In this document: piece after piece, positions 25,136 to 33,499 of the stretch
Layout of the letters: each line of letters opens with the position of its first letter
Numbering within the stretch: position 1 is the first letter of the stretch
DNA from: Paenibacillus pabuli
GTDB taxonomy: Bacteria; Bacillota; Bacilli; Paenibacillales; Paenibacillaceae
NCBI RefSeq assembly: GCF_023101145.1
Contig: NZ_CP073714.1
Coordinates: forward strand, 6,448,001 to 6,512,000
Length of the DNA stretch: 64,000 nucleotides
Direction of reading: 5' to 3'
Program-made: the position numbers and the translations under genes
The notes under the pieces: model-generated
What the model saw: only the letters and a program-made list of their open reading frames with translations
The model's database searches: none
Told to the model about the DNA's origin: nothing

Positions 25136-26599
25136 ATGCAAGACCGCAATAAGCAAAACACAACAGGACCCACCCTGAAAAAAGGACTACGCGCACGGCA
25201 TATGACCATGATTGCACTCGGTGGATCCCTTGGTACGGGACTGTTCCTCGCGAGCGGCACCGCTATTTCCAATGCAGGCCCCGGCGGTGCACTGATTGCT
25301 TACGCTGCCGTTGGCATCATGGTCTTCTTTCTTATGACCAGTCTCGGAGAACTTGCCACCTTCATGCCTGACTCCGGTTCATTCAATACGTATGCTGCCC
25401 GCTTTGTTGATCCGGCCCTCGGATTCGCGATGGGCTGGAACTTCTGGTACAACTGGGCCGTCACCATTGCGGCAGAGCTCGCTGCCGCAACCGTACTCAT
25501 CAAATACTGGTTCCCTGACAGTTCGTCCATGTTGTGGAGTCTGTTATTTCTCGTATTAATCTTTGCCCTGAATGTGTTGTCCGTTAAAGGTTATGGAGAG
25601 TCGGAATACTGGTTCGCCATTATCAAAGTCGCTACAGTAATCATCTTTCTTACCGTTGGTGTGCTCATGATCTTCGGCATTATCGGCGGAGAAGCGGTTG
25701 GGTTCAGCAACTTTACTGTTGGGGACGCACCGTTCCATGGCGGCTTCTTTGCGGTTCTTGGTGTATTTATGGCTGCAGGGTTCTCTTTCCAGGGAACGGA
25801 GCTCATTGGCGTTGCGGCCGGTGAGAGCGAAAATCCGCGTGAAAATGTCCCTCGTGCTATTCGGCAAGTGTTCTGGCGTATTCTGATCTTCTACATTCTG
25901 GCGATTACAGTGATCAGTCTGATCATTCCTTACACACATCCGAATCTGCTCAAAGGCGATCTGAACAACATCGGAGTCAGTCCGTTTACACTTGTCTTTG
26001 AAAAGGCGGGTCTGGCTATAGCTGCTTCTGTCATGAATGCCGTTATTCTAACTTCTGTACTGTCAGCCGGGAATTCGGGCATGTATGCTTCAAGTCGTGT
26101 ACTGTATGCTCTTGCCCGGGATGGCAAAGCACCTCGTTTTCTGGGTCGGCTAAACAAAAAAGGCATTCCAATGAATGCCCTGCTCTTAACTACAGCGGTG
26201 GGTATGCTCGCTTTTCTAGCCTCCCTTTTCGGTGATGGCATTGTATACACTTGGCTGCTTAATGCATCCGGTATGTGTGGCTTTATCACCTGGCTTGGCA
26301 TTGCCATCAGCCATTATCGCTTCCGCCGTGCTTATGTGGCCCAGGGCCGGGATTTGAACGATCTGCCCTACCGTGCACGCTGGTTCCCATTCGGACCGAT
26401 TTTTGCTTTTGTGTTATGTATCATCGTCATTATTGGACAGAACTATCAGGCGTTTACGGGCGATCAAATTGATTGGAGCGGAGCCCTTGTCGCATATTTA
26501 AGCGTTCCGTTATTCCTGATTTTATGGCTGGGTTATAAATTCATCAAAAAAACAAAAGTCGTACCATTACAGGAATGTGATTTTACAACATCAGAATGA
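25136..26599 (+). CDS. lysP: Lysine permease, APC superfamily (LysP-like)
   Basis: The 487-residue transporter has 12 predicted helices. The first helix carries the APC signature MTMIALGGSLGTGLFLASGT; later helices include YNWAVTIAAELAAATVLI and FSFQGTELIGVAAGESENPR, typical of amino-acid permeases of the LysP/YvsH type. Members import an amino acid with protons or cations. The substrate assignment rests mainly on the lysine riboswitch in its leader, which is strong evidence by context. GAAGGAGTGTTTCC precedes the ATG. It is a single gene ended by a hairpin at 26651. Confidence 0.9.
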   Translation: MQDRNKQNTTGPTLKKGLRARHMTMIALGGSLGTGLFLASGTAISNAGPGGALIAYAAVGIMVFFLMTSLGELATFMPDSGSFNTYAARFVDPALGFAMGWNFWYNWAVTIAAELAAATVLIKYWFPDSSSMLWSLLFLVLIFALNVLSVKGYGESEYWFAIIKVATVIIFLTVGVLMIFGIIGGEAVGFSNFTVGDAPFHGGFFAVLGVFMAAGFSFQGTELIGVAAGESENPRENVPRAIRQVFWRILIFYILAITVISLIIPYTHPNLLKGDLNNIGVSPFTLVFEKAGLAIAASVMNAVILTSVLSAGNSGMYASSRVLYALARDGKAPRFLGRLNKKGIPMNALLLTTAVGMLAFLASLFGDGIVYTWLLNASGMCGFITWLGIAISHYRFRRAYVAQGRDLNDLPYRARWFPFGPIFAFVLCIIVIIGQNYQAFTGDQIDWSGALVAYLSVPLFLILWLGYKFIKKTKVVPLQECDFTTSE

Positions 26600-26648
26600 T
26601 TATTCCCACATAATGGTATCGATCAACATCGGTTACTTCATGTCCATA

Positions 26649-26699
26649 AACAGGCAGCCTCCCTTCTTTCTACGAAAGAAAAGGCTGCCTGTTTGATTT
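26649..26699 (+). terminator. Terminator after the lysine permease gene
   Basis: The arms CAGGCAGCCT and AGGCTGCCTG, with an inner CTTTC/GAAAG stem, are followed by TTTGATTTG. Confidence 0.8.
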
Positions 26700-26775
26700 G
26701 TTCAGGTTTTGTATATGTCCCTATGTTTACAATAGAACAATTAAACTATTTTTGAACAAAAGGGGTACTCGTACG

Positions 26776-27420
26776 ATGAAATTCTTTTTTTCCACGCTTG
26801 TTGTTCTCGGCATCTTAGTTCTTTTCTTGCCTCTTCTGCAGGAGAAATATTTTGACTGGCAGCAAGCCAAGGTTATGGATGAGCTGGAACAACTGCAACT
26901 CGGCCTAACTAAAATCAATGATTCTTTTGAGCAAGCCAGACAGAATCCTGCCTTAATCGATAATGAAAGCGACGATGAAGAGCAGGAAGATTACCCCCAT
27001 GCACTGGGGGTTATTACAATTGATGAGATTGATGTACAACTGCCCATTCTGGAGGATGCAACCGAAAGCAATATGAAGGTCGCAGCAACGCATCTTGTGG
27101 AGACGGCACGCATCGGAACTGAAGGTAATGCAGCGATAGCCGCTCATCGTGCTCACAAAAAAGGACGCCTGTTCAACCGAATGGGAGAATTGGAGATTGG
27201 TGATTGGATTAAAGTCACTCTGGCAGATCAGACACATATCCAATACAAAGTGGATCAGATATCCGTTGTGGAGCCTACGGACTTGTCTGTACTTGAGGAC
27301 CCGCATCTAGGACAGGTGCTCACCTTGATTACCTGTGATCCATTAGTAAATCCGACCCATCGGCTGATTATAAGAGCCGTTCAAGTGACTTCAGAGGTAG
27401 TTCAGCGTGACCTGCCTTAA
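26776..27420 (+). CDS. Sortase (class D-like transpeptidase)
   Basis: The 214-residue protein has one N-terminal membrane anchor (about 3-21), a charged helix and an acidic linker (ESDDEEQED), then the sortase barrel. Catalytic residues are visible: His124 (AAHRAHKKG), Cys187 in TLITCDP and Arg196 (PTHRLIIRA). There is no C-terminal membrane helix, which speaks against a pilin-type class C enzyme and for class D/E or A. The start at 26776 follows AAAAGGGG. It converges on the gene for an LPKTG surface protein, its obvious substrate; the enzyme cuts between Thr and Gly and joins the protein to the wall. Confidence 0.9.
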   Translation: MKFFFSTLVVLGILVLFLPLLQEKYFDWQQAKVMDELEQLQLGLTKINDSFEQARQNPALIDNESDDEEQEDYPHALGVITIDEIDVQLPILEDATESNMKVAATHLVETARIGTEGNAAIAAHRAHKKGRLFNRMGELEIGDWIKVTLADQTHIQYKVDQISVVEPTDLSVLEDPHLGQVLTLITCDPLVNPTHRLIIRAVQVTSEVVQRDLP

Positions 27421-27437
27421 ACATGCTGTAAAAACCA

Positions 27438-27501
27438 AAAACACCCCTGGCTTGCGCAGTCATTCTGAATCTCAGAAGCGCTTGCCAGGGGTGTTTGGTT
27501 A
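27438..27501. terminator. Shared terminator of sortase and adhesin genes
   Basis: The arms AACACCCCTGGC and GCCAGGGGTGTT, with further pairing inside, are flanked by A and T runs. It lies between two convergent genes. Confidence 0.85.
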
Positions 27502-27538
27502 TAGAAGTACAGAAATATCCGAGGTTACATGCTCCTGT

Positions 27539-30500
27539 CTACGAATTCATCTGTTGTCTGCGACGAAGATACAAGTATCCCATACTGCCGAGAATAATCA
27601 TAAGAGTACCTACAAGAGTGTATCCCCATGTGCTCTCTTCTCCTGTTTTAGGCAGCATGCCCACGAAAGAAGCGTCCTTCCCTTCTTCTGCTCCTGCAAC
27701 ATTCGTATCTGCTGGGGAGGATGTATGATCCACTCCTGGGCTAATAGCATCGCCCGCATCGGCAACAGCTGAGGGATCCTCATCATCAACAACAGTCGAA
27801 TCTCCTGATTCGGAAGGGGATTCTCCCTTATCCGGATCTGTTCCCTGGTCGGTTTCATCCTCTGGCTCCGAAGCTTCAGGCGTTACCACCGTATCTGGAA
27901 CCGTTGTGTCCGGAGTTGATGGAGCTGGCGTTGATGTTCCAGGATCCGGTGTTCCTGTACTTGGCGTTCCGGGATTATAAGGCTCACTTGGCCCGCCCGG
28001 TACGGGAATGGCGGTATTCATCTTTTCCACCACCACGGGTTCCGTCTGTTTATCTGTAATCTCGAATTCAACCGGCGTTTTGTCCAACTTATACCCTGCA
28101 GGTGCTTTTATTTCAATCAGCTGATACTTATTGGGTTCCAAATCACTGAGAACAATTTCCCCCATCAGATTGGTAGTGAGTTGGGCTTCATCGATGCCTG
28201 TAACCACATTGAATATCCAATCTCCATTGGCATCCATCAGAGCACTCTGAGCACGCAATTCAAAAACAGCACCTTGAAGATGTTGCGATTTGCCGGAATT
28301 ATATTTTATCAATTTTACCGAACGATCATTTTCTTTATTTTCAATCGTTAATAGAGTTTCTGGTTTGGTGATCGATACAGCCGTTTCAGGTTGTTCTATA
28401 ACGAAGCCTTCTGCCTTGGTCTCTACCAAGGTATAGGGGCCATATGGCAAGCTGTCAAACTCAATCACACCGTTAAAATCCGTCACTTTTGTGGCGATGA
28501 CGTCAGAGTTACTGTCACGCAGTTCGAATTCAATTCCGCTTAATACGGAGTGATCCTTGGCATTTACTTTGGCAACAACCAGCTTGCCACCCGAGCCCTG
28601 CACATTCGTATGAGACAGAGTGAGGATCTGAGTTTGATTCGCTGCGATTGTAAATGTAACTGGTGTTGCATCCAATTGATAGTACGCCGGAGCTTCAGTT
28701 TCTATCAATTCGTAGTCTCCTGGCTCAAGATCTCCTTTGGCAATCCTTCCATCATCACCTGTGGTTAACTCGGCAATTTTATCTCGGGACGGGCCATTCT
28801 TCAAATACAGTTCAAATGTTGCACCTTTCAAAGTTTTTGATGCATCCACAGAATCTACTTTCGTTAATTCGAAGCCCTGTCGAATTTTTTCATTCTTAAT
28901 CTCAAAGGGGTGATCAGGGTCTTTGAAGTCAATTGTTTTCCCTGTGGAGGCTCCATATTCCGGATCAATCAAATAGCCATTCGGTGCAGATACTTCCTTT
29001 AACTTGTATGGCAGACCATTGGTTTGATTGTTAAATCTGTATTTTCTGGAGGTCTCGACCCCTCCATTGACATCTGTTGGTTTCAACGTTTCCAGAAGCG
29101 TCGTTCCAGACGCATTATATATAGCGAATATCGCTCCTTCGAGCGGAAGACCTGTATCATCTACTTTGTAAATCTTGATTTTGCCAACACCTGTAGATGC
29201 CCCTCCGCCTGCTCCAGCCATGGAAACTCGAATACCTGTCTGGTGGTCTGACCCAATTACCGACGAAGACTGGCCTGCGAATTCAACGTTATTCCCGATT
29301 CTATCCCCGCTATCGGCATTTATAAAGGATTGATACTCCAATATAAAAGCGGTCTTTATTTCATTCTTAAAGGTAAATGTAAATGTATTGCCTTCCACAA
29401 TCAGTTCATACTCATCAGCATCAACCAAACCAGCCTTGGTGGACACATTCCCCGAGTTGTTCGCAGGCAGATCGGTCTTATATAACTTTAACGTATCTGC
29501 AAGCAAAATCTGATTATCTGATAACGTATCGGTTAATACGGAACCTGCAGCTATATATGACTGACTTGGGTTGACATTTACAGTCCAGGAAGCCTTATCA
29601 CTTGAACCTATTTGCTGTCCTGTTTTGTGTACGTAGACGCCACCGTGTTCAGGTATGACCGACACTGATTTCTCAAATCGTACCGCTCCCCCTTCATCAT
29701 CCGTCAAAACAGCATGATTGGAATACATGCCCTCTACTGCAAAATTCCCATCCAAACTTGTTTTATACACGACACGATAGGCTGTCTTTCCAATGTTTCC
29801 AAGGTTTAATGCAAAACCTTTACCGTCCGAGTTCAATTGGAATTGCCCTGCCGTTAGCGCAACTTCATTACCAATGGCAATGACGTTATTTGCTCCCTCC
29901 AGAGTAAGCTGATTTACTTTTAAAGAACCTTCTACAAACGATTGATTACCCAAGTATTCATCCTTAAGAATAGCGTCCTGGATGTCATACAAATTGTAAT
30001 TCACATCAATGGTCCAGGTAATCGTTTTGTCCTTGGCGCTGTATTCGCCCTTCTTGTTACCATTTTGAATGGTATAGTCTTGCGGTGTTACAACGGCTGA
30101 TTTAGTAATGGAAGCTTGCGGTACATCTGACTCATTCCAATTCAAAGTAGCCTCGTTACGATATTCATTGTTGGTTGGCATACCTGCTGTTGGATCAAAG
30201 CTGGTCTTGTACGTAATCACATGCTCTTTATTTATTTTACCGTCAGCCTTCAACTGAATGGAGAAACCTTTTTCAAACTGTATATCATCTGGATCTGCAA
30301 CTGGCTCAAGTTCAAATTGATCCTTCTGATCACCGCTAATTTGCAGGCTGCCCGGAATGAGTTTCATATGCCTTCCTGCGTAATTGTCTGTAATGACGAT
30401 GTCCGTCATCTCCTTCAGATCACGGTTCAGAACGATCTTCCACTCGATTTCCTTCATGTTGAAGTCTTCCTTGCTTACACTTTTGGCGAAGATAACCTCT

Positions 30501-31993
30501 TTAATGTCTTTTTTGCCTTCTTTCTCTGTCCCATCATACATGTTCACCGTATTCGTTACTGTAGCATCTTTATAGACGCGATCTATCGTTTTGGTTTGAT
30601 ATTCAATTTCATAAGCCTTGGTGATATCATTTTTAAATTGTAATTTAAAGCCTTCATCAAAACCTGTGCCCACTCCTGTAAGTGTATATTCATTGGAATT
30701 CACTAAAGCAGTACCTGCTGGCTTGCCATTACCATCGATGTTTACTTGACGTACTGTTACTGAACCGTCAACTAACTCATGTTTTGTTGTGTCAAAACGA
30801 TCTTCAATCCATGCGTTTGCCTGCGCAATCGCTTGTTGATTGTAATTGTATTGCACCTTCCAAGTGATCGTCTGGGTCACTGGATTGTAAGCACTCTCTT
30901 GTCCGGATTTTTGTAAAGGCTCATTAAAACTCACCATTACGCTACCAATACCAGTTTCATTATGCTCGCTCTGACTATCCGTCAGAACCACCTTATTTTC
31001 ATACAAAACGTTTGTAAAAGGTTTAGTTGTTGGTGCTTTGATGCTCGTTGTATATTTCACGCGGTAAGCCTTATCGATATTCCCAAGAGCGATTGGGAAC
31101 TGAGTTTCTGTTCTAACTATATTTCCTTCTTTGACAGATCCGTCTAATTGAATATCCAGTTCACGAATTTCAATATTCCCCTTGAGTGGCCCTGCCGCCA
31201 GGGTATCCTCCAATATGGCATTATTCATTTCCTTCTCACCCTGGTTGAAATCAACAGTCCATTCTATCTCATCCGAGTTGAAGTTATTTTTATTCGCAAT
31301 CCCTGATTTCGTAAGTTTATCTATGGCTGTATTCTTAAAATGCACATTAATGATGCCTTGTCCTACCGAACTAAAGTCTATTGACTGTTTCAAGCCGCCA
31401 TCCATCTTGCTCTCATCGAACTTGATCCATACGTAGAAATTACCCTCCAGCTGTTCACCTACGATACGATCATTAAACGTAAACGTGATCTCACCATCTG
31501 GATCGACGACATATTCTCCAACTCCGCCATCCAAATTTCCTTTTAGCTGTGATCCAATGATGAATTTGTCCGGTAAACGAAAAGTGAAAGTGGAACCATC
31601 ACTATAAGCATGGGTGTTATTGGGAAGCCCCCATGTGAAGACCACAGCTACCTCATCTTTAATGCTGGGTCGTATATCCTCGATATGCTCCCCTTTTATA
31701 TTAATATTTCCATTCCCATCATACTCCGGTATTTGATTATACATTTGAACACTTGTAATTAAATTTTCCTTTATGACTTCCGCAGATTCACTAGACTCGG
31801 GAGAATCCATTGACACTCCATTATCACCATTCCCCGTTACAGGTTCAACAGAACCCTCTTCTGGCGCAGTATCCGTAGTTACAATTGCTGTCATATCATC
31901 CTGAGCATGCATGGTTGGCGTCGATATCCATCCTTGCATCATTTGCGTGATCAGCAACACAGCCATGATCACAACGCTCACTTTTTTCATCAT
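27539..31993 (-). CDS. LPKTG cell-wall-anchored adhesin with SpaA-type repeats
   Basis: The 1484-residue surface protein starts at 31993, ten bases after AGAGGAGG. It has a signal peptide (MMKKVSVVIMAVLLITQMMQ). An N-terminal collagen-binding-like domain contains FTWGLPNNTHAYSDGSTFTF. Several related beta-rich modules follow, with recurring EIEWKIVLNRDLKEM-type segments. Four SpaA/Cna-B-type domains come next, with ends such as YELIETEAPAYYQL and YQLIEIKAPAGYKL, which often form Lys-Asn isopeptide bonds. A Pro/Thr/Ser/Asp-rich wall spacer, the sorting motif LPKTGE, a membrane helix and a basic tail RRRQQ end the protein. The convergent sortase gene is the likely anchoring enzyme. A role in adhesion is family-based inference. 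Confidence 0.93.
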   Translation of the reverse strand: MMKKVSVVIMAVLLITQMMQGWISTPTMHAQDDMTAIVTTDTAPEEGSVEPVTGNGDNGVSMDSPESSESAEVIKENLITSVQMYNQIPEYDGNGNINIKGEHIEDIRPSIKDEVAVVFTWGLPNNTHAYSDGSTFTFRLPDKFIIGSQLKGNLDGGVGEYVVDPDGEITFTFNDRIVGEQLEGNFYVWIKFDESKMDGGLKQSIDFSSVGQGIINVHFKNTAIDKLTKSGIANKNNFNSDEIEWTVDFNQGEKEMNNAILEDTLAAGPLKGNIEIRELDIQLDGSVKEGNIVRTETQFPIALGNIDKAYRVKYTTSIKAPTTKPFTNVLYENKVVLTDSQSEHNETGIGSVMVSFNEPLQKSGQESAYNPVTQTITWKVQYNYNQQAIAQANAWIEDRFDTTKHELVDGSVTVRQVNIDGNGKPAGTALVNSNEYTLTGVGTGFDEGFKLQFKNDITKAYEIEYQTKTIDRVYKDATVTNTVNMYDGTEKEGKKDIKEVIFAKSVSKEDFNMKEIEWKIVLNRDLKEMTDIVITDNYAGRHMKLIPGSLQISGDQKDQFELEPVADPDDIQFEKGFSIQLKADGKINKEHVITYKTSFDPTAGMPTNNEYRNEATLNWNESDVPQASITKSAVVTPQDYTIQNGNKKGEYSAKDKTITWTIDVNYNLYDIQDAILKDEYLGNQSFVEGSLKVNQLTLEGANNVIAIGNEVALTAGQFQLNSDGKGFALNLGNIGKTAYRVVYKTSLDGNFAVEGMYSNHAVLTDDEGGAVRFEKSVSVIPEHGGVYVHKTGQQIGSSDKASWTVNVNPSQSYIAAGSVLTDTLSDNQILLADTLKLYKTDLPANNSGNVSTKAGLVDADEYELIVEGNTFTFTFKNEIKTAFILEYQSFINADSGDRIGNNVEFAGQSSSVIGSDHQTGIRVSMAGAGGGASTGVGKIKIYKVDDTGLPLEGAIFAIYNASGTTLLETLKPTDVNGGVETSRKYRFNNQTNGLPYKLKEVSAPNGYLIDPEYGASTGKTIDFKDPDHPFEIKNEKIRQGFELTKVDSVDASKTLKGATFELYLKNGPSRDKIAELTTGDDGRIAKGDLEPGDYELIETEAPAYYQLDATPVTFTIAANQTQILTLSHTNVQGSGGKLVVAKVNAKDHSVLSGIEFELRDSNSDVIATKVTDFNGVIEFDSLPYGPYTLVETKAEGFVIEQPETAVSITKPETLLTIENKENDRSVKLIKYNSGKSQHLQGAVFELRAQSALMDANGDWIFNVVTGIDEAQLTTNLMGEIVLSDLEPNKYQLIEIKAPAGYKLDKTPVEFEITDKQTEPVVVEKMNTAIPVPGGPSEPYNPGTPSTGTPDPGTSTPAPSTPDTTVPDTVVTPEASEPEDETDQGTDPDKGESPSESGDSTVVDDEDPSAVADAGDAISPGVDHTSSPADTNVAGAEEGKDASFVGMLPKTGEESTWGYTLVGTLMIILGSMGYLYLRRRQQMNS

Positions 31994-32102
31994 TTTTTGC
32001 ATATCCTCCTCTTGCGTAATGTTGGCATACACCAACAAGAAGAATAACAAAGCGACATATACAAAAAATATACAACACCCTAATTGATGTTCTTCTAGCA
32101 CA

Positions 32103-32136
32103 AAAAGGAACGCTTCTCAATGAAGCGTCCCTGTCT
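32103..32136 (-). terminator. Terminator after the transglutaminase-like gene
   Basis: On the minus strand GGGACGCTT-cattga-GAAGCGTTCC is followed by a T run. It separates the secreted protein gene from the adhesin. Confidence 0.8.
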
Positions 32137-32170
32137 TAAACTACGTTTAAATTCATCATTCCAGCTGCTG

Positions 32171-33298
32171 TCACATGGTCCAGGTAATCTTCACCCGCAG
32201 ATCAACGGTATCCTCCATGTTGGACACGTAATACGATATCGACTTCATGCCAAGCTGATACAAATCCTGCAAATCCTCTACAAGTCCCGTCTCCGTGCCT
32301 TTATATCTGAAAGTCAACGAAGTTCCGCCATTTTTGAGCACATTCTGAACTTTGGTTTTCAGTGCGGAGTGCCCGCTAACCGCATCACTTTCGTCATAGA
32401 GCGAGTATTCCAGCGTATGGTACAGCTTCTGATAAGCCGCTGCCTTGCTGCCTCCCGCCTTCACCAACGTTTGCAACGCTTCACGATAAGGGGCAGATGC
32501 AGCAGGATATTTGCCTTTCGCTGTCCAGACATGGTCGCGTGCCATCTCATTATCACTGAGCAAATAATAACTGTGACTTACCTTGCCCTTACGGTCAGGC
32601 GTAGGATCATCCCACGTTGTATCCATATGGTACCACTTGCCATCCAGTTTAACGAGATTCCAGGCGTGCAGTTGCCCACCAGCCGTTCCTTCTACGATCC
32701 GGTTGTCTATCCCCACCTGCTCCAGCATGCGATACGCCAGCAGTGAATATCCCTGACATACGGTGCTACCGGTAACAAGTCCGTCGTACGCGGTATATTT
32801 CTTCAAGGATGTATCATAGGAAAGGTTAAGTACAATCCAGTCATGGATGGCTTTGACCTTCTCATGATTGGTCATGCCAGGCTCAATAATTTCTTTCAGC
32901 ACGTTGGTCACCTTGCGGTTCACATAATCGGTCTGTTCCTTCGTTTCCCGGTAGGCCAGCTTCACATGAACCTCTGCGGATACGTTGGAGCCTTTATAGT
33001 TAAACGCGTAACTTTTGACGGTATATTGAATGTAAGGATCGCTGGTCATTGCTTCGTCAATGGAACTCTGCAACTGTTTCTTGAGGCCTTTCACATTGCC
33101 TTTGTATGTAAAAACAAGTTCCTCCGTTCGCTGTGACATCGCGGAAAGCAAAGTCTCTCGAAGATCCGTATTCGTGGATATGTCTGATGTTCCCGACGCC
33201 GCATATAGCTGATCCAGATCGATCGCATGCGGCAGCGCCACCGCAACCAGACAGCCAGCCAAAAGTAGGGTTATCACTCGTTTTCCATGCTTGCCCAT
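32171..33298 (-). CDS. Secreted transglutaminase-like protein
   Basis: The 375-residue protein has a signal peptide (GKRVITLLLAGCLVAVALPH). A transglutaminase-core domain of the cysteine-protease fold carries Cys181 (GSTVCQGYS), His211 (GGQLHAWNLV) and Asp226 (YHMDTTWDDP), all three catalytic positions. The flanking N- and C-terminal parts resemble each other: both have a TFRYKG/VFTYKG strand and an SIDEAMTSDPYI/YQLGMKSISYYV helix, so they may be duplicated modules. Such proteins may cross-link or cleave surface polymers; the substrate is not known. It lies just upstream of the adhesin, on the same strand, with a terminator between. Confidence 0.85.
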   Translation of the reverse strand: MGKHGKRVITLLLAGCLVAVALPHAIDLDQLYAASGTSDISTNTDLRETLLSAMSQRTEELVFTYKGNVKGLKKQLQSSIDEAMTSDPYIQYTVKSYAFNYKGSNVSAEVHVKLAYRETKEQTDYVNRKVTNVLKEIIEPGMTNHEKVKAIHDWIVLNLSYDTSLKKYTAYDGLVTGSTVCQGYSLLAYRMLEQVGIDNRIVEGTAGGQLHAWNLVKLDGKWYHMDTTWDDPTPDRKGKVSHSYYLLSDNEMARDHVWTAKGKYPAASAPYREALQTLVKAGGSKAAAYQKLYHTLEYSLYDESDAVSGHSALKTKVQNVLKNGGTSLTFRYKGTETGLVEDLQDLYQLGMKSISYYVSNMEDTVDLRVKITWTM

Positions 33299-33386
33299 GA
33301 AAGGATACCACCTCTCTTTGCAAAATTCTCATGCCTCATTGTATCACAAAAGGGGATGACGGCAGGGTTCTAGTTTTGTCGAAAAG

Positions 33387-33421
33387 CATCAAAAGAGACC
33401 CTCCGCAGAAGGTCCCCCTGT
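33387..33421 (-). terminator. Terminator after the SLH protein gene
   Basis: On the minus strand GGACCTTC-tgcg-GAGGGTCTC ends in TTTT. The stem is imperfect. Confidence 0.6.
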
Positions 33422-33499
33422 CCTTAGCAAAACAAACCTAACCTACCCGTTATCCTCATCATATGACTCCCCCGGGTATTATTATGCAACAAACTCCAA

